DNA of 64,000 nt from Geomonas ferrireducens (GCF_004917065.1 NZ_SSYA01000002.1:1093897-1157896), one strand, 5' to 3'. Shown: positions 44,303-51,892, counted from the first letter of the stretch. Notes: generated from the letters alone by a model not told the origin. Numbers and translations: made by a program.

Positions 44303-44791
44303 ATGAACGTGGAAATACACGACGTAAAAATCGAGTATCCCGAGGGCTGTAACATCATCATAGGGCAGACACACTTCATCAAGACGGCCGAAGACCTGTA
44401 CGAAGTCATCGCCACGACGGTACCGCAGGCCCGCTTCGGAGTCGCCTTTACCGAGGCATCCGGACCGTGCCTGATCAGGACCGAGGGGAACGACGAGGAG
44501 TTGGTCCAGGGATGTGTGCAGGTGCTCAATGCCATAGGCGCCGGTCATGTCTTCTGCATTTTGCTGCGCGACGCCTACCCCATAAACGTGCTCAACCAGA
44601 TCAAGAACTGCCCTGAGGTGTGCCGGATTTACTGTGCCACGGCAAACCCGCTCCAGGTAATCGTTGCCTCAACACTCCAGGGGTGGGGGATCCTCGGGGT
44701 CATCGACGGGCTGCCGCCCAAAGGGGTGGAAACGGACGAGGACCGGCAGGAGCGGCGCGACCTGCTGCGTCGTATCGGTTACAAGCGCTGA
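44303..44791 (+). CDS. Adenosine-specific kinase
   Basis: A 162-residue protein of the adenosine-specific kinase family (PF04008-type). GQTHFIKTAEDLYEVI, KFGVAFTEASGPCLIR (here beginning ARFGVAFTEASGPCL) and DGLPPKGVETDEDRQERRDLLRRIGYK match the family throughout. It lies 76 bases downstream of amrS on the same strand, so co-transcription is likely. The family is known from archaea and anaerobic bacteria. Confidence 0.85.
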   Translation: MNVEIHDVKIEYPEGCNIIIGQTHFIKTAEDLYEVIATTVPQARFGVAFTEASGPCLIRTEGNDEELVQGCVQVLNAIGAGHVFCILLRDAYPINVLNQIKNCPEVCRIYCATANPLQVIVASTLQGWGILGVIDGLPPKGVETDEDRQERRDLLRRIGYKR

Positions 44792-44832
44792 GAAATTCAG
44801 GGGCGTGGCGCAAAAAAAGGACAATCTCAAGG

Positions 44833-44853
44833 GGCGCACCCCAAAGGTGCGCC
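44833..44853. other. Short G/C hairpin after the adenosine kinase gene
   Basis: GGCGCACC and GGTGCGCC flank CCAAA. There is no T-run, so it is not a classical terminator. Confidence 0.4.
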
Positions 44854-44890
44854 TCGGACACGAGTGGCACATGAATGACACTAAGCAAAG

Positions 44891-44975
44891 GGCAGCGGGG
44901 GACGTTGTTAATATTTTCACTTTTGCTCTACGTGTCCCACCAAATGTAAATATATCAACAACGCCCCCCTGCCCC
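44891..44975. repeat. REP-like palindrome, GGGGACGTTGTT type, copy 1
   Basis: GGCAGCGGGGGACGTTGTTA at 44891 is mirrored at 44950-44975 by CAACAACGCCCCCCTGCCCC, enclosing a 35-base AT-rich centre. A related palindrome is at 46038-46115. Confidence 0.7.
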
Positions 44976-45000
44976 TTAATTGATGGAGGGCACAAAAAAA

Positions 45001-45081
45001 GAAACTGCTTTGGGAGGTTGCCGCTGTAATTAGGACTCGTTTTCAGCAAGTCTAATTGCGGTCTCTGACCAAAGCAGTTTC
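45001..45081. other. Long bulged stem-loop, possible structured RNA or hairpin element
   Basis: Outer arms GAAACTGCTTTGG (45001-45013) and CCAAAGCAGTTTC (45069-45081) are a perfect 13-bp inverted repeat. Inside, CCGC-AATTAG-ACT pairs with AGT-CTAATT-GCGG, leaving small bulges (TGT and G) and a loop of 11 bases. The layering of exact stems and bulges is unusual for chance. No open frame is associated. Confidence 0.55.
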
Positions 45082-45471
45082 GTTGGTGGCTCCCGGCGAC
45101 AGAGCAGCGTTTTTAATGCTAGCAGTGTCTACGCTCAGCGGTCGGTTTTTTCAGGACCGATGCTGGTGGAGCGGGAGCCTTTACCTGGTTCTGAAGGTTT
45201 TCGCATTCGATGGATGTGGTTGGCATCCTTTCGGTACGATTGTCTTCATAGCAGGTAAGAGTAATTATCTGCCTGTCAGCTAGAAATGCAAACAGGAATT
45301 TTGGACATAACAGGCGCCAGAATTCCCGCGCGCCCCTCACACCAAATAGTAGGGCGCCCGACCTCGCCCCCGCACGTCTTCTGCGCGCGCTGCACCCGAC
45401 AGTATGCGATTGTGGTGTGTACCATGCCATCGCCAGTAACCCGATACATCCTCCAGAACCATCGGCTGGAA

Positions 45472-45846
45472 TCAGGTCACTGCGATATCGAGGGTTCCTT
45501 CCCATAGACCATGGAGGTTGCACTGCTGTTTTGCCACCAGTGTAACCTTTCCGGTCGATGCTGCCTCTTTGGGGACCACAACGGTGAAGGCAACTTTCGG
45601 TACCAGGTACCCCCTCGGCTGCAAATCCACTCTTCCAGCGGGCTCGTTGCCAAGGCTGAGCTCGATAAAGCCTATCCAGTGGGCGGGAATCATTCCGTGG
45701 AGCACTTCCCCGACCGATACTTCCACGGTGAAAGGCTTGCCCGCCGTTACTGATGCAGGAGCGGTGATGACAGGCGCATGGCTTTTCTCAAGCGGAGTCT
45801 TTTTAGTTGGGTCCTTTACCCTGTTGATTGTATCGAAGAGCCTTAT
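45472..45846 (-). pseudogene. Superoxide reductase (desulfoferrodoxin-like) gene without a canonical start
   Basis: The minus-strand frame ending at 45472 encodes about 124 residues of a class II-type superoxide reductase. It shows LFDTINRVKDPTKKTPLEK at the N-end, EKSHAPVITAP with the first His ligand, VGEVLHG and PAHWIGFIELSLGN with further His, and QQCNLHGLWEG with the Cys and His ligands of the Fe centre II. The expected initiator codon is ATA (45844-45846) instead of ATG, and an in-frame TGA lies shortly upstream. The next usable start, GTG at 45726, is past the first ligand. So the gene is probably inactive, or uses a non-canonical start. Confidence 0.7.
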
Positions 45847-46037
45847 GTCTACTTGTGGTGGGCAGCCGATGAAAGTAACTCAGGTGAACGTCTCCACCGC
45901 GTGACTGACAAGTTGCTGGCGGAGATCTTCAGGATGGGCCCCGGCCTTCGAGCGGCTGGCAGTCAATGCGATTAAGTCGGCATGCAAAGGGGAGAACAGC
46001 AGAGGTAGACCAAGAGCAAAAAGGGCCTACAGCGTTT

Positions 46038-46115
46038 GGGAGGGGGGGGACGTTGTTGAGTTAGTTGACTTGCTGGAGTGAACTCAACGAAGTCAACAAC
46101 GTCCCCCTGCCCCCC
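46038..46115. repeat. REP-like palindrome, GGGGACGTTGTT type, copy 2
   Basis: GGGGGGGACGTTGTTGA on the left is mirrored by TCAACAACGTCCCCCTGCC on the right with a further matching GAGTTAGTTGA / TCAACGAAGT inside. Similar in sequence to the element at 44891-44975. Confidence 0.7.
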
Positions 46116-46270
46116 GAACCGCGGTGCGAACGGCCAAACAACGTAAAACGGGTCATAACATCAGTCGTGAACCCGTTGGTTTCAGAGTTCTTGGGCCGCA
46201 GAGCGCACACGATAAGGGCGGCATGAGTCTCTGGTGCAGACTCTTATAAACTTATACGTGTCCCCTTATC

Positions 46271-46340
46271 CTTACTTATCCTTACTTATCCTTACTTATC
46301 CTTACTTATCCTTACTTATCCTTACTTATCCTTACTTATC
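46271..46340. repeat. Seven perfect copies of a 10-bp tandem repeat
   Basis: CTTACTTATC is repeated seven times without change from 46271 to 46340, with a partial copy on each side. A hypervariable simple-repeat tract, 10 bases per unit. It has no stop in the frame that continues into the gene remnant downstream. Confidence 0.95.
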
Positions 46341-46366
46341 CTTATCTTATCTCCTTATCTCGTCTC

Positions 46367-46582
46367 ACATTTTACAATACCAGCGGAAGAGAATCTTTCG
46401 ATGGTAACAGTGCATATTCTGCCTTAAGTATTGGTGGCGCGTCATACTCAGAGTCTTATTCTGATAATGGTTCCATCACCTCAAGAACTCTAGGAGTTGG
46501 GCGTGGTTGTTCAATTGCGGGTTGTAATGAAAGAGGAACCTCAGAAGGTGAAATTGCGCCCTGGAAAATAAACTTTGAATAA
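46367..46582 (+). pseudogene. Remnant of a Gly/Ser-rich protein C-terminus
   Basis: From 46367 to a TAA at 46580-46582 the plus strand reads 71 codons with good amino-acid pattern (NTSGRESFDGNSAYSAL, GGASYSESYSDNGS, then LGVGRGCSIAGCNE). No start codon with a ribosome site begins it; the frame merges upstream with the 10-bp repeat. It looks like the 3' end of a decayed gene of unknown type. The rest of 45850-46670 holds no further gene I can support. Confidence 0.4.
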
Positions 46583-46677
46583 TTTTAAAAACTGTGCCAC
46601 ACAGTAGAAGTGCAAAGCATGCATGAAATTTATGCAATGCACAAAAATGTGAATTCCAAAACCAGAGAGGAAAGGCA

Positions 46678-46998
46678 GTGAAGACCGATGATATATTCAG
46701 GCCAATCAGAGCTTTTGCTTACTATTATTTTATCATCCTTGGATTTTTTTCCTTGCTTTATACTATACAAGGGATTCCATACGGCGGCGAGATTTCACCA
46801 TTTGAGATATTTATGCTTCTTATGTCATTCATACATGTTTTTATTGGCCTTTCAATTTTGTCCAGGAAAAAGTTTGCGTACTACTTGTTAATTGGTTATT
46901 TAAACATGTTACGCCCAATGTACCCAATATTATCAGCAATATCGAAATCAATGCTGGAATACATACAAAATAACAATATAAAATCGCGCTTCAAATAG
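46678..46998 (+). CDS. Small membrane protein, AT-rich, unknown function
   Basis: A 106-residue protein starting at a GTG (AGAGAGGAAAGGCA upstream). Three hydrophobic segments (about 13-33, 43-62, 67-90) suggest a multi-span membrane protein. The base composition is much more AT-rich than the flanking core genes, suggesting acquisition. No family recognised. It lies just outside the presumed attachment site. Confidence 0.55.
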   Translation: MKTDDIFRPIRAFAYYYFIILGFFSLLYTIQGIPYGGEISPFEIFMLLMSFIHVFIGLSILSRKKFAYYLLIGYLNMLRPMYPILSAISKSMLEYIQNNNIKSRFK

Positions 46999-47130
46999 GC
47001 TCAATACCATGAGAATGGTATCACCAGTGAACAAGAAAGTCTTCTTCTGCTTAAGTCTTGAGGCACAAGGGGACACATATAAAATTATAAGTTTTTCTGA
47101 GCGTCTTTAAGGCAACGGGCCAAAACGAAA

Positions 47131-47160
47131 AAAGGGTTACAGCAGATGCTGTAACCCTTT
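47131..47160 (-). terminator. Terminator downstream of the tRNA remnant
   Basis: AAAGGGTTACAGCA and TGCTGTAACCCTTT form a 14-bp inverted repeat; on the minus strand it is followed by TTTTTTCG. It lies immediately after the tRNA 3' end at 47170, where a tRNA terminator is expected. Confidence 0.75.
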
Positions 47161-47169
47161 TATTATTTG

Positions 47170-47202
47170 TGGCGTCCCCGAGACGATTCGAACGTCCGAC
47201 CC
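47170..47202 (-). mobile_element. tRNA 3'-end fragment, presumed attachment site of the element
   Basis: Read on the minus strand, GGACG-TTCGAAT-CGTCT is a complete T-arm, followed by CGGGGAC, then G, then CCA. This is the last 30 or so bases of a tRNA (a GTCCCCG acceptor partner is missing upstream). The G before CCA and the GGGGACGCCA end resemble tRNA-Glu, but isotype is uncertain. A tyrosine recombinase gene lies 200 bases away, so this is best read as the displaced half-site (attL or attR) of an integration. Confidence 0.7.
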
Positions 47203-47271
47203 CTTCCTTGAGTCTTTTCGAGGGGTTACAGCTCACGACAAGCCCTTGCATATATGTTTTTATCAACCCTA

Positions 47272-47376
47272 AGGTCTCACTACAGGTCTCACTTTTACCA
47301 CCATATCTGCATAATATCAATAGCGAACATGTCCTATTAACTTGAGATAACAGGTCTCACTGTTACCTCAAGTTAA
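47272..47376. repeat. Direct repeats and near-perfect inverted repeat beside the integrase
   Basis: AGGTCTCACT occurs at 47272-47281, 47284-47293 and 47352-47361 in the same orientation. The third copy sits in the loop of a 17-bp inverted repeat with one mismatch: TTAACTTGAGATAACAG (47337-47353) and CTGTTACCTCAAGTTAA (47360-47376). Such sites could be recombinase arm-binding sites; the hairpin could also end integrase transcription. The gap 46999-47406 holds no gene. Confidence 0.55.
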
Positions 47377-47406
47377 TCCCTGTCCGACAATCTGCCACTT
47401 GGTTTC

Positions 47407-48411
47407 CTAGAGTTCCAACACCTCAACAGCATGAGCCAGCTTGGAAGGATTTAGGTGTGCATACCGCTCTGTTACCTGAATCGTGCTGTGCCCTAACCAC
47501 TCCTTAACCGTATAGAGGTCAATTCCTCTGTCCAGCAGTCTGGTAGCACATGTATGTCGGAGCGAGTGCATTACGAACTCTCGATCATCATCCAGCAGCA
47601 TCCTTTTCCTAGCCCAATTCCATGCCTTCTGTGCTTGGTCGATGTCGATAGTGAAGGGCTTTAGCCAATTACCTTCCTGTCGAGCCAGTAGAACTCCCCC
47701 TACCCTCTTTGTCATGGGGATACTCCTGGGCTTGTCTCCTTTGTTGATCCAGATGCTGATGAGGTTGGTGTCAAAGTTGATATCCTCGTACTTCAGATTC
47801 AAGACCTCGCTTAACCTACATCCGGTGTCAACTAAGACCTCTACCAAGTCAGCGGCTTCAGGGTAATAGCTCCTCTTCTTGTTGTGTCCGGTATCCCGTA
47901 GCAAACTGACAACAGTGGTCTCCTCTTCCTTGGACAGTACCCGTATCCTCCCCTTGCTCTCCTTCTTGAGCTTGATATGTTCCCACGGCTGTTGGTGGTG
48001 GCGTAACAGGGTCTTCATTGTGGCAAGGTATCTGTTGATGGTGGCACCCTTTACACCAGAGTCCTCCAGTTTCTTCACCATGCGCTTGATGGTCTCGTCC
48101 TCGATTTTGCTGAGGGGTATATCCCCTATCAGATCAATTGCACGTTCAGCTAATCGCTTGGCTTTGAGTCCATCCTTGTTGTCCTTCCACCGTTCGTCAT
48201 AGGTCTTCTGAATGGCAAAGCTCAAGAGCATCCTTGCTGCTCTCTCTCTTGGGGATAATGCGCCATCTACCATCATTCTCTTCTTCTCTACGGCTTCAAC
48301 GAGCTTGGCCTCCTTCTTTGTGAACTTGCCAGTACTCCTGCTGACTCGAACTCCATCAACAGTAAAGTTCATGTAATACACTGCTTTATCTCCTCGCTTG
48401 TAGACTGCCAT
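47407..48411 (-). CDS. int: Tyrosine recombinase / site-specific integrase
   Basis: A 334-residue phage-type integrase. The N-terminal part is a compact Arm/SAM-like DNA-binding region (MAVYKRGDKAVYYMNFTVDG). The catalytic residues are Arg in VDTGCRLSEVLNL, Lys in a beta-hairpin, H-x-x-R in HSLRHTCATRLL, His in WLGHSTIQVTERYAHL, and the nucleophile Tyr in the same segment. The start at 48411 has AAAGGAGGT six bases upstream. Its position beside a tRNA 3' end defines the left end of the mobile element. Confidence 0.95.
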   Translation of the reverse strand: MAVYKRGDKAVYYMNFTVDGVRVSRSTGKFTKKEAKLVEAVEKKRMMVDGALSPRERAARMLLSFAIQKTYDERWKDNKDGLKAKRLAERAIDLIGDIPLSKIEDETIKRMVKKLEDSGVKGATINRYLATMKTLLRHHQQPWEHIKLKKESKGRIRVLSKEEETTVVSLLRDTGHNKKRSYYPEAADLVEVLVDTGCRLSEVLNLKYEDINFDTNLISIWINKGDKPRSIPMTKRVGGVLLARQEGNWLKPFTIDIDQAQKAWNWARKRMLLDDDREFVMHSLRHTCATRLLDRGIDLYTVKEWLGHSTIQVTERYAHLNPSKLAHAVEVLEL

Positions 48412-48441
48412 CGTGATACCTCCTTTGATTTCGGGCACAAA

Positions 48442-48466
48442 AAAAGAGCCTGTTGGCCCTCGTGCC
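48442..48466 (-). terminator. Hairpin terminator downstream of the RES gene
   Basis: On the minus strand AGGGCC-AACA-GGCTCT pairs and is followed by TTTTTT. It separates the RES gene from the integrase gene. Confidence 0.6.
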
Positions 48467-48568
48467 CTATTTGACGCTGATAGGGAAATTTATGAATAAC
48501 TGAAGCTGGTGTTTTGAAGTTAATTTTTGACGGGACTTTAGACTGTGGGCAGGGAAGAATTCTTCTAA

Positions 48569-49693
48569 CTAGTTAGGTGAATCAGGGTGACTAAAAAGAA
48601 TTTTGGCGTTATTTGGGTTATTGAACGCATCAAGAAAGTGGTCAAAACCCTCCTGCTGTGCTTTAGGCAGCTTAACAATGGCATCTCTAATCTTTCTACC
48701 TTCGTCATCTTCAAACATCACGGTCCTCCATTCGTAGGACCCATCATCATTAATTTTTTCTGCAATCTTGCTAGGGAAGATTAGTTCATCTGCACCATTA
48801 TGACTTATAAGGTGATAAAGCATTACATTATTAACATCAAAACATCTGTCAATTACATCAGGTTTAATTGCAATGTTAACTGCGCCATTCTTATTTATTA
48901 CGCTGGGGTATACTATCGCATCAGGCTTTAACACATCGAATAGTTTTTTTGATATCGAACTACTAATAAGATAACTGTATTTATTTTCATTTACCGAAGA
49001 AAACATCTCCGCAATAAATCCATTCAATAATCTCCACTTCTTAAATGTTTTATTACTCATAGTCAACTTAGCATCTAGATAGTTCATCATAACAACCCGA
49101 TAAATTTCAGGAAGCAGCTCCACATTAACAACTGTATGCCTAGGAATTTTATGTATATATTCTTCCTCATATTCGAAACCGACCATCATCATTTCTATAG
49201 TCACTCTAGGTTTAGGTTGCAGAGCAATCACTGTAGCAAGCTTACAGTAAGGTTCTTGTGAATGAATTTCGGCAAAACGCTCGACTTCATAAATCGCCGT
49301 CTCTGGAGCAAAACCACCATAAAACACCGATTCTTTAGGGAAATTACACCTACCAAAAGTATCTATTAACTGGCTGGGAGGATACCACAGAGATTTAACA
49401 TTATCATATTCTCCAATCCTTGCTCTAAAGATGAGACCGTTAAACATGGGCCTGCAATAATATTCAGTTTTATTTAATACTGAATCTATATTCAACAATA
49501 TTTTCGTGAGATCACCACATTCAGCACAACACTTAAACTCACGTATGTTTCTCTTTATATCCGACATTGAGAATGAGTTATAGATCCGCTCTCTACGGCT
49601 TATCCACTCAGCATTTAGCTCTTTGAACTCATTTAAACGTTGAACCGCCATTTTCGTTTCTTTTGACCAGAACAAACTCTTAAACTGGAACAT
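48569..49693 (-). CDS. RES-domain protein (predicted NAD+-targeting toxin family), orphan
   Basis: A 374-residue AT-rich gene product. Residues about 87-300 carry the RES fold: GLIFRARIG (Arg), PPSQLIDTFGRCNFPKESV with FYGGFAPETAIYEVERF (Glu), and a C-terminal SSSISKKLFDVLK-DAIVYPSV segment (Ser). RES toxins degrade NAD+ and normally pair with an Xre/MbcA antitoxin upstream; none adjoins this gene. The N-terminal 80 residues contain CCAECGDL and resemble the domain found before RES in a long-form subgroup. AAAGGAGGT precedes the ATG. It may be a stand-alone effector with its own regulator. Confidence 0.75.
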   Translation of the reverse strand: MFQFKSLFWSKETKMAVQRLNEFKELNAEWISRRERIYNSFSMSDIKRNIREFKCCAECGDLTKILLNIDSVLNKTEYYCRPMFNGLIFRARIGEYDNVKSLWYPPSQLIDTFGRCNFPKESVFYGGFAPETAIYEVERFAEIHSQEPYCKLATVIALQPKPRVTIEMMMVGFEYEEEYIHKIPRHTVVNVELLPEIYRVVMMNYLDAKLTMSNKTFKKWRLLNGFIAEMFSSVNENKYSYLISSSISKKLFDVLKPDAIVYPSVINKNGAVNIAIKPDVIDRCFDVNNVMLYHLISHNGADELIFPSKIAEKINDDGSYEWRTVMFEDDEGRKIRDAIVKLPKAQQEGFDHFLDAFNNPNNAKILFSHPDSPN

Positions 49694-49769
49694 GCCATAC
49701 CTCCTTTCAGGAACAGAGTAATTTTATATCACAAACTTGGTGACAAAGAAACGAACGCTTCACCAGCCG

Positions 49770-50099
49770 TCACATTATGTCTTTGCTGGTTGATAACAGA
49801 TGTTGAAGTGATCTTTGGTCTGAGGCTGGTAAACTGGCAATAGCCTGGACCAGTCGATATGCATCCTTCATGAGGGAGGTAAGTTCAGGTACCATCTTGA
49901 GAATAGTTGGGTATGTTAATACTCTGTCGTCTAATGAGGAATACACGATTTGATAAACCTTGTTCCCGCATGGTCCGCATATCACTGTCACCGCAGAGTC
50001 CGATGCTGCCTCGAAGCCTATAGAGGTCAACGTCCCATACTTGATTCCGTGGATGATGTCTCCCGGCCTTAGTATCCTTCCGCAGTATTCGCATTTCAT
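49770..50099 (-). CDS. Small protein with a two-CxxC zinc ribbon
   Basis: A 109-residue protein with Cys3-x2-Cys6 and Cys41-x2-Cys44, forming a probable zinc ribbon, followed by a helical C-terminal region. The ATG overlaps the radC stop by four bases, so it is translated with radC. No family beyond zinc-ribbon is recognised. A nucleic-acid or protein-docking role is possible. Confidence 0.55.
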   Translation of the reverse strand: MKCEYCGRILRPGDIIHGIKYGTLTSIGFEAASDSAVTVICGPCGNKVYQIVYSSLDDRVLTYPTILKMVPELTSLMKDAYRLVQAIASLPASDQRSLQHLLSTSKDIM

Positions 50100-50599
50100 A
50101 GATGCCCCCTTTCGGTAAATGAGTAGTAGCTGTCACCAATGATAATATGGTCTAGGACACGTACCCCGATGAGATCCCCTGCTTCTTGGAGTCTTCGGGT
50201 AATGGTGAGGTCTTCCGTTGATGGTGTAGGGTCTCCGGTGGGGTGATTGTGCAGGAGGATCACCGCTGCTGCAGACGATAGAAGTGCTGTCTTGAACAGT
50301 TCGCGCGGGTGGACAATGCTTTGATTAAGAGATCCGGTGCTCACCATGTCGCAGCAAACGATTCGATTCTTCCCGTCCAGGTGGAGAGCTATGAAGTGTT
50401 CCTTGGTCTCATGTCTCAGGAAACTGAAGGTATCGAACACTTGGGATGCAGAGGTATAGCGAGTGTTGGGCTTGAGGTAGCCGGTGATGGTATCGCTGAC
50501 GGTGAAGGTCTGGTAGACCGCTTTGATCGTTTTGAGCTTGATGGTGCGTGGCTTGGGTGCTGGTACTTCCTCTGGTCCGAATAGTGTTTCGATTGTCAT
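50096..50599 (-). CDS. radC: RadC-like JAB-domain protein
   Basis: A 167-residue protein of the RadC family. The JAB/MPN metal motif LLHNHPTGDPTPSTEDL (H-x-H-x7-S-x2-D) is complete, with upstream LHLDGKNRIVCC and VSTGSLNQSIVHPRE. The upstream helix-hairpin-helix part of full-length RadC is absent, the short form common on plasmids and phages. ATG at 50599 is chosen, with GGAGGATTTACT upstream. A GTG at 50698 would add 33 residues, but its ribosome site overlaps the start. RadC is not a RecA-repair protein despite the name; its function is unknown. Confidence 0.8.
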   Translation of the reverse strand: MTIETLFGPEEVPAPKPRTIKLKTIKAVYQTFTVSDTITGYLKPNTRYTSASQVFDTFSFLRHETKEHFIALHLDGKNRIVCCDMVSTGSLNQSIVHPRELFKTALLSSAAAVILLHNHPTGDPTPSTEDLTITRRLQEAGDLIGVRVLDHIIIGDSYYSFTERGHL

Positions 50600-50859
50600 A
50601 GTAAATCCTCCGTTAGTTTTAATGTTGCCATCTACAATTAGGAACCGTAGCCCTTCTAGATCATGTATTACATCTCGTAATTTTAATGGTTTATCCACCT
50701 CCTTTCATTTGTTACAGGCTAAGTACGTGAATTGCATACAGCTCGCTTAACAGGCATCTAACCAAATAAATATTGACATGTGATTACGGATAGTTAGAGA
50801 AATGTCTAGAAAATATGCAAGTCGTAAAAGTGCCTATTCTTGCGTTACAACCTACACGG

Positions 50860-50889
50860 TTATCCACAGGATTTGAGGACTTATCAACA
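50860..50889. promoter_or_regulatory. Two DnaA-box-like sites, possible origin
   Basis: TTATCCACA (50860-50868, the exact DnaA box) and TTATCAACA (50881-50889, one mismatch) lie 21 bases apart in the same orientation, in the non-coding gap 50600-51078. Neighbouring sequence is AT-rich. This could be part of an element replication origin, or of DnaA regulation. Confidence 0.4.
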
Positions 50890-51078
50890 GGTGGAGTGGA
50901 AAGCTGTTGAATCGCACAAACATGCATGTACACTAATGAGTTTTAAAGTACATGGGGGGGGGAGGTACTGAATGCTACGGGGCCATAAGAATGTGGTCAA
51001 TTGTCTACAGCTTTGAATGCAAAACTCCTGTATACAGATCACTATGACCGGAGCACTTAGCTTGGCAACGAGGTCCTT

Positions 51079-51447
51079 ATGAATTGTGGAGAAAAACTCG
51101 GCAAAATCCTTCTTGTTGATGATGACGAGCTCATAAGGTCCATGCTTTTTGATCTGCTGGTTGGCCAGGGTTACAACGTTATCCAGGCAGCTGATGGCAT
51201 AGATGCAATTGAAAAATTTAAGAATGACATGCACAAAATAGTGCTGGTTATAAGCGACATTATCATGCCTCGAATGGACGGTATATCGAGCTATAAGATA
51301 ATGACTTCTCTTAGTCCATCCATCAAAGTAGTCTTCATGAGTGGGTATACATCAGCGCAACCACTTCCTGATGGGGTCAGTGTCCTCACTAAGCCCTTCT
51401 CTCCTCTCGATGTCCTCAAAACAGTTCAGTCCCTCCTTTCTAACTAG
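51079..51447 (+). CDS. Stand-alone response regulator (CheY-like receiver)
   Basis: A 122-residue receiver domain with no output domain. ILLVDDDELIRSMLF gives the acidic pair, VISDIIMPRMDG the phosphorylation Asp (about residue 60), and FMSGYTSAQP / LTKPFSP the conserved Thr/Ser-like and Lys positions. Single receivers act through protein partners. It is the only plus-strand gene in a stretch of minus genes of the element. GAGGTCCTT precedes the ATG. Confidence 0.88.
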   Translation: MNCGEKLGKILLVDDDELIRSMLFDLLVGQGYNVIQAADGIDAIEKFKNDMHKIVLVISDIIMPRMDGISSYKIMTSLSPSIKVVFMSGYTSAQPLPDGVSVLTKPFSPLDVLKTVQSLLSN

Positions 51448-51461
51448 ACCAAATCATAATC

Positions 51462-51809
51462 TTACATCAGGTAGTTGATGAGTTTCTGGGTTATGTCGAT
51501 GGCTGGTAGCTGTTCCCATTCAGGGCCGAACATGTCTTTGATCTCCTTGGTGGAATGCATGTAGAAATTGTTGATGGGGAATGGTTCTGGCGACATGTAG
51601 GCGTTGAGCCCGATGATTCCATGCTCTCTGTTGACGGTGAGTACGTACAGGGCAATGGGCTGGCTGAAGATGTAAATGGTGTCCTTGGTTCCGGCGTACA
51701 GGTGGTAGTTGTTCCCGTTGTGCTTCATGATGAGGCTGTTGATGTGGATGCCCTCTTTGTCCAGGTGGGTGTGTAACTTCAGTGTCGGGGTGATCGGTGT
51801 CATGCACAT
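51462..51809 (-). CDS. Hypothetical protein
   Basis: A 115-residue, probably globular beta-rich protein (GNNYHLYAGTKDTIYIFSQPIALYVLTV). Not recognised. GGAGGAAGACCA precedes the ATG. It lies 14 bases downstream of the response regulator end, in the opposite direction (convergent), and may form a unit with the small zinc peptide upstream. Confidence 0.55.
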   Translation of the reverse strand: MCMTPITPTLKLHTHLDKEGIHINSLIMKHNGNNYHLYAGTKDTIYIFSQPIALYVLTVNREHGIIGLNAYMSPEPFPINNFYMHSTKEIKDMFGPEWEQLPAIDITQKLINYLM

Positions 51810-51831
51810 TGGTCTTCCTCCTTTGAAATAG

Positions 51832-51858
51832 AAAAGCCAGACACGTTATGGTCTGGCT
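51832..51858 (-). terminator. Terminator after the 24-residue gene
   Basis: AGCCAGAC and GTCTGGCT pair around eight bases, followed by TTTTC on the minus strand. Confidence 0.55.
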
Positions 51859-51892
51859 CTGGGGTGATGATCCGTATGGTTCCGGTATTGCA

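Noticed and set aside
45119..45523. 134-codon minus-strand frame downstream of the superoxide reductase remnant
   Set aside because: Overlaps the remnant in another frame, unbalanced composition, no family; a shorter frame of about 60 codons with a TGGAGG site is possible but unsupported.
47170..47320. A complete tRNA on the minus strand near the integrase
   Set aside because: Only the T-arm, 3' acceptor strand and CCA are present; no 5' GTCCCCG, D-arm or anticodon arm could be found upstream.
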